From NCBI RefSeq assembly GCF_030408715.1, contig NZ_CP047202.1:372001-436000 (forward strand): a stretch of 64,000 nucleotides of DNA, in the 5' to 3' direction. Shown here in pieces: positions 60,820 through 64,000 of the stretch. The translations under genes were made by a program, and so were the position numbers. How positions within the stretch are numbered: the stretch's first letter is position 1; the number at the start of each line of letters is the position of its first letter. Under the pieces are notes generated by a model that was not told the origin of the DNA, searched no databases, and saw only the letters and a program-made list of their open reading frames with translations. The stretch is from Corynebacterium confusum (GTDB lineage Bacteria; Actinomycetota; Actinomycetes; Mycobacteriales; Mycobacteriaceae).

Positions 60820-61038
60820 ATGGCTAAGGAAGGCGCAATTGAGGTCGAGGGCCGCATTATCGAGCCCTTGCCGAATGCAATGTTTCGTGTCGAGCTTGAC
60901 AACGGACACAAGGTTCTTGCCCACATTTCGGGCAAAATGCGTCAGCACTACATCCGCATCCTCCCTGAGGACCGGGTAGTTGTTGAGCTGTCTCCTTACG
61001 ACCTGACCCGCGGACGCATCGTCTACCGCTACAAGTAA
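60820..61038 (+). CDS. infA: Translation initiation factor IF-1
   Basis: Encodes 72 aa, an OB-fold factor that occupies the A site during initiation. Motifs [20 protein letters not shown] and RGRIVYRYK are typical. It is followed by a 181-base gap before rpsM; rpmJ, which sits here in many bacteria, is absent. Confidence 0.96.
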   Translation: MAKEGAIEVEGRIIEPLPNAMFRVELDNGHKVLAHISGKMRQHYIRILPEDRVVVELSPYDLTRGRIVYRYK

Positions 61039-61219
61039 AGACAGTAAGCCTCCTTACCCAAGGGTGGCCGCAAGGTCGGTCGCTTTTTCTACCTCAGGCC
61101 ACGGTGGCTTGAGCCCCACCACAATTTCGTGCTGGCACCGGCACGGTCCGGGCAGCGCGCGAAATGGTAGGGGACGGGTAAGGAGAAAACCACCGTAAAA
61201 ACCCGAAAGGACAAGCCAC

Positions 61220-61588
61220 ATGGCACGTCTAGCTGGTGTTGATCTCCCGCGCAACAAGCGCATGGAGATCGCTCTCACCTACATTTATGGCATCGGGAAC
61301 ACCCGTGCCAAGGCATTGCTGGAAAAAACCGGCATCTCTCCCGACCTGCGTACCGACAACCTGGATGATGACCAGCTGTCGGCCCTGCGTGACGCGATCG
61401 AGGCTGAGTACAAGGTAGAAGGCGATCTGCGCCGCCAGGTACAGGCTGACATCCGCCGCAAGATTGAAATTGGCTGCTACCAGGGCCTGCGCCACCGTCG
61501 TGGCCTGCCGGTTCGTGGTCAGCGCACCAAGACCAATGCTCGTACTCGTAAGGGACCGAAGAAGACGATCGCAGGAAAGAAGAAGTAA
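61220..61588 (+). CDS. rpsM: 30S ribosomal protein S13
   Basis: Encodes 122 aa. S13 contacts the P-site tRNA and L5. Conserved [20 protein letters not shown] and the basic tail are present. First gene of the alpha operon here. Confidence 0.96.
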   Translation: MARLAGVDLPRNKRMEIALTYIYGIGNTRAKALLEKTGISPDLRTDNLDDDQLSALRDAIEAEYKVEGDLRRQVQADIRRKIEIGCYQGLRHRRGLPVRGQRTKTNARTRKGPKKTIAGKKK

Positions 61589-61591
61589 TTC

Positions 61592-61996
61592 ATGCCTCCA
61601 AAGACTCGTTCCGGCGCCCGCCGTTCCGGCCGTCGCGTCGTAAAGAAGAATGTGGCCCAAGGCCACGCGTACATCAAGTCCACCTTCAACAACACCATCG
61701 TCTCGATCACCGATCAGACCGGTGCTGTGATTTCCTGGGCATCCTCCGGCCACGTCGGCTTTAAGGGTTCCCGTAAGTCCACCCCGTTCGCAGCTCAGAT
61801 GGCTGCCGAGTCCGCCGCCCGCAAGGCGATGGAGCACGGGATGAAGAAGGTTGACGTTTTCGTTAAGGGCCCGGGTTCGGGCCGCGAAACCGCAATCCGT
61901 TCGCTCCAGGCCGCCGGCCTGGAGGTGTCCTCGATCTCGGATGTGACTCCGCAGCCGCACAACGGCTGCCGTCCGCCGAAGCGTCGTCGCGTTTAA
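61592..61996 (+). CDS. rpsK: 30S ribosomal protein S11
   Basis: Encodes 134 aa, a platform protein of the 30S subunit. It ends with the conserved [17 protein letters not shown]. Confidence 0.97.
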   Translation: MPPKTRSGARRSGRRVVKKNVAQGHAYIKSTFNNTIVSITDQTGAVISWASSGHVGFKGSRKSTPFAAQMAAESAARKAMEHGMKKVDVFVKGPGSGRETAIRSLQAAGLEVSSISDVTPQPHNGCRPPKRRRV

Positions 61997-62019
61997 GGGA
62001 AGGAAGAGGTAACTAAACT

Positions 62020-62625
62020 ATGGCTCGTTATACCGGCCCCGCTACCCGTGTATCCCGCCGTCTTCGCGTCGACCTGGTCGGCGGCGACATGGCGTTTGAG
62101 CGCCGCCCGTACCCTCCGGGACAGGCTGGCCGCAACCGCATCAAGGAATCCGAGTACTTGCTGCAGCTGCAGGAAAAGCAGAAGGCAAAGTACACCTACG
62201 GTGTCTTGGAGCGTCAGTTCCGTCGCTACTACGCAGAGGCCAACCGTCTGCCGGGCAAGACCGGTGACAACCTGGTCATCCTGCTGGAGTCCCGCCTGGA
62301 CAACGTGATCTACCGCGCTGGTCTGGCTCGTACCCGCCGCCAGGCCCGTCAGCTGGTCTCCCACGGCCACTTCACCGTCAACGGTAAGAACATCAACGTT
62401 CCGTCCTTCCGCGTGACGCAGTACGACATCATCGATGTCCGTGAGCGTTCCCAGAAGATGGAATGGTTCGAAGAGGCCCAGGACCGCCTGGCCGACGCCA
62501 ACGTTCCGGCATGGCTACAGGTCGTTCCGGAGACCCTGCGCATCCTCGTGCACCAGCTGCCCGAGCGCGCACAAATCGACATCCCGCTGCAGGAGCAGCT
62601 CATCGTCGAGCTTTACTCGAAGTAA
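62020..62625 (+). CDS. rpsD: 30S ribosomal protein S4
   Basis: Encodes 201 aa. S4 initiates 30S assembly. The S4 RNA-binding domain is at about residues 92-156. The N-terminus lacks the zinc-binding cysteines found in some bacteria (C-minus form). Confidence 0.96.
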   Translation: MARYTGPATRVSRRLRVDLVGGDMAFERRPYPPGQAGRNRIKESEYLLQLQEKQKAKYTYGVLERQFRRYYAEANRLPGKTGDNLVILLESRLDNVIYRAGLARTRRQARQLVSHGHFTVNGKNINVPSFRVTQYDIIDVRERSQKMEWFEEAQDRLADANVPAWLQVVPETLRILVHQLPERAQIDIPLQEQLIVELYSK

Positions 62626-62691
62626 GCTTCGAAAAGTCATCTTTATCCCTCTACCGACGTCATATAGCGGGCGTCGAAAAGGAGAATTTCA

Positions 62692-63702
62692 ATGCTCATT
62701 TCCCAGCGTCCTCAGCTCTCCGAGGAATTCATCGACTCGTCTCGTTCCAAGTTCGTCATCGAACCGCTCGAGCCGGGCTTCGGTTACACCCTCGGCAACT
62801 CCCTGCGTCGCACCTTGCTGTCGTCTATCCCGGGCGCAGCCGTGACCTCTGTCAAGATTGATGGCGTTCTCCACGAGTTCACCACCATCAACGGGGTCAA
62901 GGAAGACGTTTCCGAGATCATCCTGAACATCAAGGGCCTGGTACTGTCGTCGGACTCCGAGGAGCCGGTCGTTATGTACCTGAGCAAGGAAGGCCCGGGC
63001 GAGGTCACCGCGGGCGACATTCAGCCGCCGGCCGGCGTGGAGATCCACAACCCGGATCTGCACATCGCCAGCCTGAATGACACCGCGAAGCTGGATATGG
63101 AGCTCGTCGTAGAGCGCGGCCGCGGCTACGTGCCGGCCGCCGCTACGTCTGGGGAAATCGGCCGTATCCCGGTCGACCAGATCTACTCCCCGGTCCTCAA
63201 GGTTTCGTACAAGGTCGAGGCAACTCGTGTTGAGCAGCGCACCGACTTTGACAAGCTGATCATCGACGTGGAGACCAAGAACTCCATCACTGCTCGCGAC
63301 GCCCTGGCTTCCGCCGGTGGCACCCTGGTCGAGCTGTTCGGATTGGCCCGCGAACTCAACACGGCCGCCGAGGGCATCGAGATCGGCCCGTCCCCGCAGG
63401 AGACGGAGTTCATCGCTGCCTATAGCAAGCCGATTGAAGACCTGAACTTCTCCGTTCGCTCCTACAACTGCCTGAAGCGCCAGGAAATCCACACCGTCGG
63501 TGAGCTCGCCGAGTGCACCGAGTCCGATCTGCTGGATATCCGCAACTTCGGTCAGAAGTCGATCAATGAGGTAAAGATCAAGCTGGCTAACCTGGGTCTG
63601 GCTCTGAAGGACACTCCGGAAGACTTCGACCCCACCCAGCTGGAAGGTTACGACGCTGAAACCGGTGACTTTAAGGATCCGGCTGCAGACGATTCCGAGT
63701 AA
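62692..63702 (+). CDS. rpoA: DNA-directed RNA polymerase alpha subunit
   Basis: Encodes 336 aa. The N-terminal dimerisation/assembly domain ([20 protein letters not shown]) and C-terminal DNA- and activator-binding domain ([19 protein letters not shown]) are joined by a linker near residue 230. Part of the alpha operon with rpsD and rplQ. Confidence 0.97.
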   Translation: MLISQRPQLSEEFIDSSRSKFVIEPLEPGFGYTLGNSLRRTLLSSIPGAAVTSVKIDGVLHEFTTINGVKEDVSEIILNIKGLVLSSDSEEPVVMYLSKEGPGEVTAGDIQPPAGVEIHNPDLHIASLNDTAKLDMELVVERGRGYVPAAATSGEIGRIPVDQIYSPVLKVSYKVEATRVEQRTDFDKLIIDVETKNSITARDALASAGGTLVELFGLARELNTAAEGIEIGPSPQETEFIAAYSKPIEDLNFSVRSYNCLKRQEIHTVGELAECTESDLLDIRNFGQKSINEVKIKLANLGLALKDTPEDFDPTQLEGYDAETGDFKDPAADDSE

Positions 63703-63766
63703 AGAAGCTAGTGCGCCGGCCCCGCCGGCTGCAGCGCTCATTTAAAACGCTAACGAGGAGTACATA

Positions 63767-64000
63767 ATGCCTACCCCGAAGAAGGGTGCCCGTCTCGGCG
63801 GCTCCGCTGCCCAGCAAGCTCACCTGCTGAGCAACCTGGCAGTCAGCCTGTTCGAGCACGGCGCTATCAAGACCACCGATGCGAAGGCGAAGATGCTTCG
63901 TCCTTACGCCGAGAAGATCATCACCAAGGCCAAGTCCGGCTCCGTTGCCGACCGCCGCCAGGTTCTGAAGCTCATCCCGCACAAGGATGTTGTTGCTTAC
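63767..64000 (+). CDS. rplQ: 50S ribosomal protein L17 (partial, runs off the window)
   Basis: The first 78 codons are present ([40 protein letters not shown]). The start at 63767 follows AACGAGGAG. The frame is still open at 64000. Confidence 0.96.
   Translation, partial: MPTPKKGARLGGSAAQQAHLLSNLAVSLFEHGAIKTTDAKAKMLRPYAEKIITKAKSGSVADRRQVLKLIPHKDVVAY

Noticed and set aside
61039..61219. rpmJ or another small gene between infA and rpsM
   Set aside because: No frame with the L36 cysteine pattern or other support was found; the gap looks regulatory.

Overview
The window is chromosomal DNA from a high-GC Gram-positive bacterium, almost certainly a Corynebacterium. This rests on the RpoB, RpoC, EF-G, EF-Tu and ribosomal protein sequences, the gene order rplJL - porin-like gene - rpoBC - rpsL/rpsG/fusA/tuf - S10/spc/alpha operons, and the block of non-ribosomal genes between rplE and rpsH. 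Nearly everything is housekeeping. The accessory interest lies in four places: a small block before rpsL, the rplE-rpsH interval, a TCS/ABC block before secY, and the extreme left end.

Layout. 1-0.4 kb: remnant of a DNA photolyase gene (minus). 0.4-10.9 kb: L10 leader with attenuator, rplJ, rplL, a DUF3068 (PorA-like) membrane protein, rpoB, rpoC. 10.9-14.3 kb (minus): two-component system and ABC-2 exporter with a palindromic operator. 14.4-18.0 kb: TPP riboswitch, ykoE-ykoD-ykoC thiamine/precursor ECF transporter and a coupled P-loop kinase-like gene. 18.0-20.5 kb (minus): nrdD-nrdG anaerobic ribonucleotide reductase and activase. 21.0-25.9 kb: rpsL, rpsG, fusA, tuf. 26.0-30.0 kb: a hypothetical gene (plus) and a six-gene Asp23/Gls24 envelope-stress cluster (minus). 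30.1-37.4 kb: S10 operon (rpsJ to rpsQ) and the start of spc (rplN, rplX, rplE).

37.5-49.6 kb splits the spc operon. An IS3-family element has landed inside the rplE terminator hairpin. It is followed by a repeat-bearing surface protein with an AETG-type sorting signal and its neighbouring sortase, focA, a truncated fdhD, an IS256-family element lacking target duplications, a truncated second focA, a betaine/choline-type ABC transporter, an intact fdhD and a small fdhD-partner gene. No formate dehydrogenase catalytic gene is present in the window. From 49.7 kb spc resumes (rpsH to rplO). Then come a tiny lipoprotein, a MacB/FtsX-type ABC exporter divergent from a soluble histidine kinase and response regulator, then secY, adk, map (apparently AUU start), an L,D-transpeptidase, infA, rpsM, rpsK, rpsD, rpoA and the start of rplQ, which runs off the window.

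Functionally the housekeeping genes supply ribosome, RNA polymerase, translation factors and Sec export. Accessory genes point to facultative anaerobiosis (class III RNR, formate channel, FdhD), osmoprotection, thiamine scavenging and envelope stress handling. I see no CRISPR array, tRNA or rRNA. Five reading frames are broken by single-base losses in homopolymers or similar short runs, all within the IS elements and fdhD1; the essential genes are intact.
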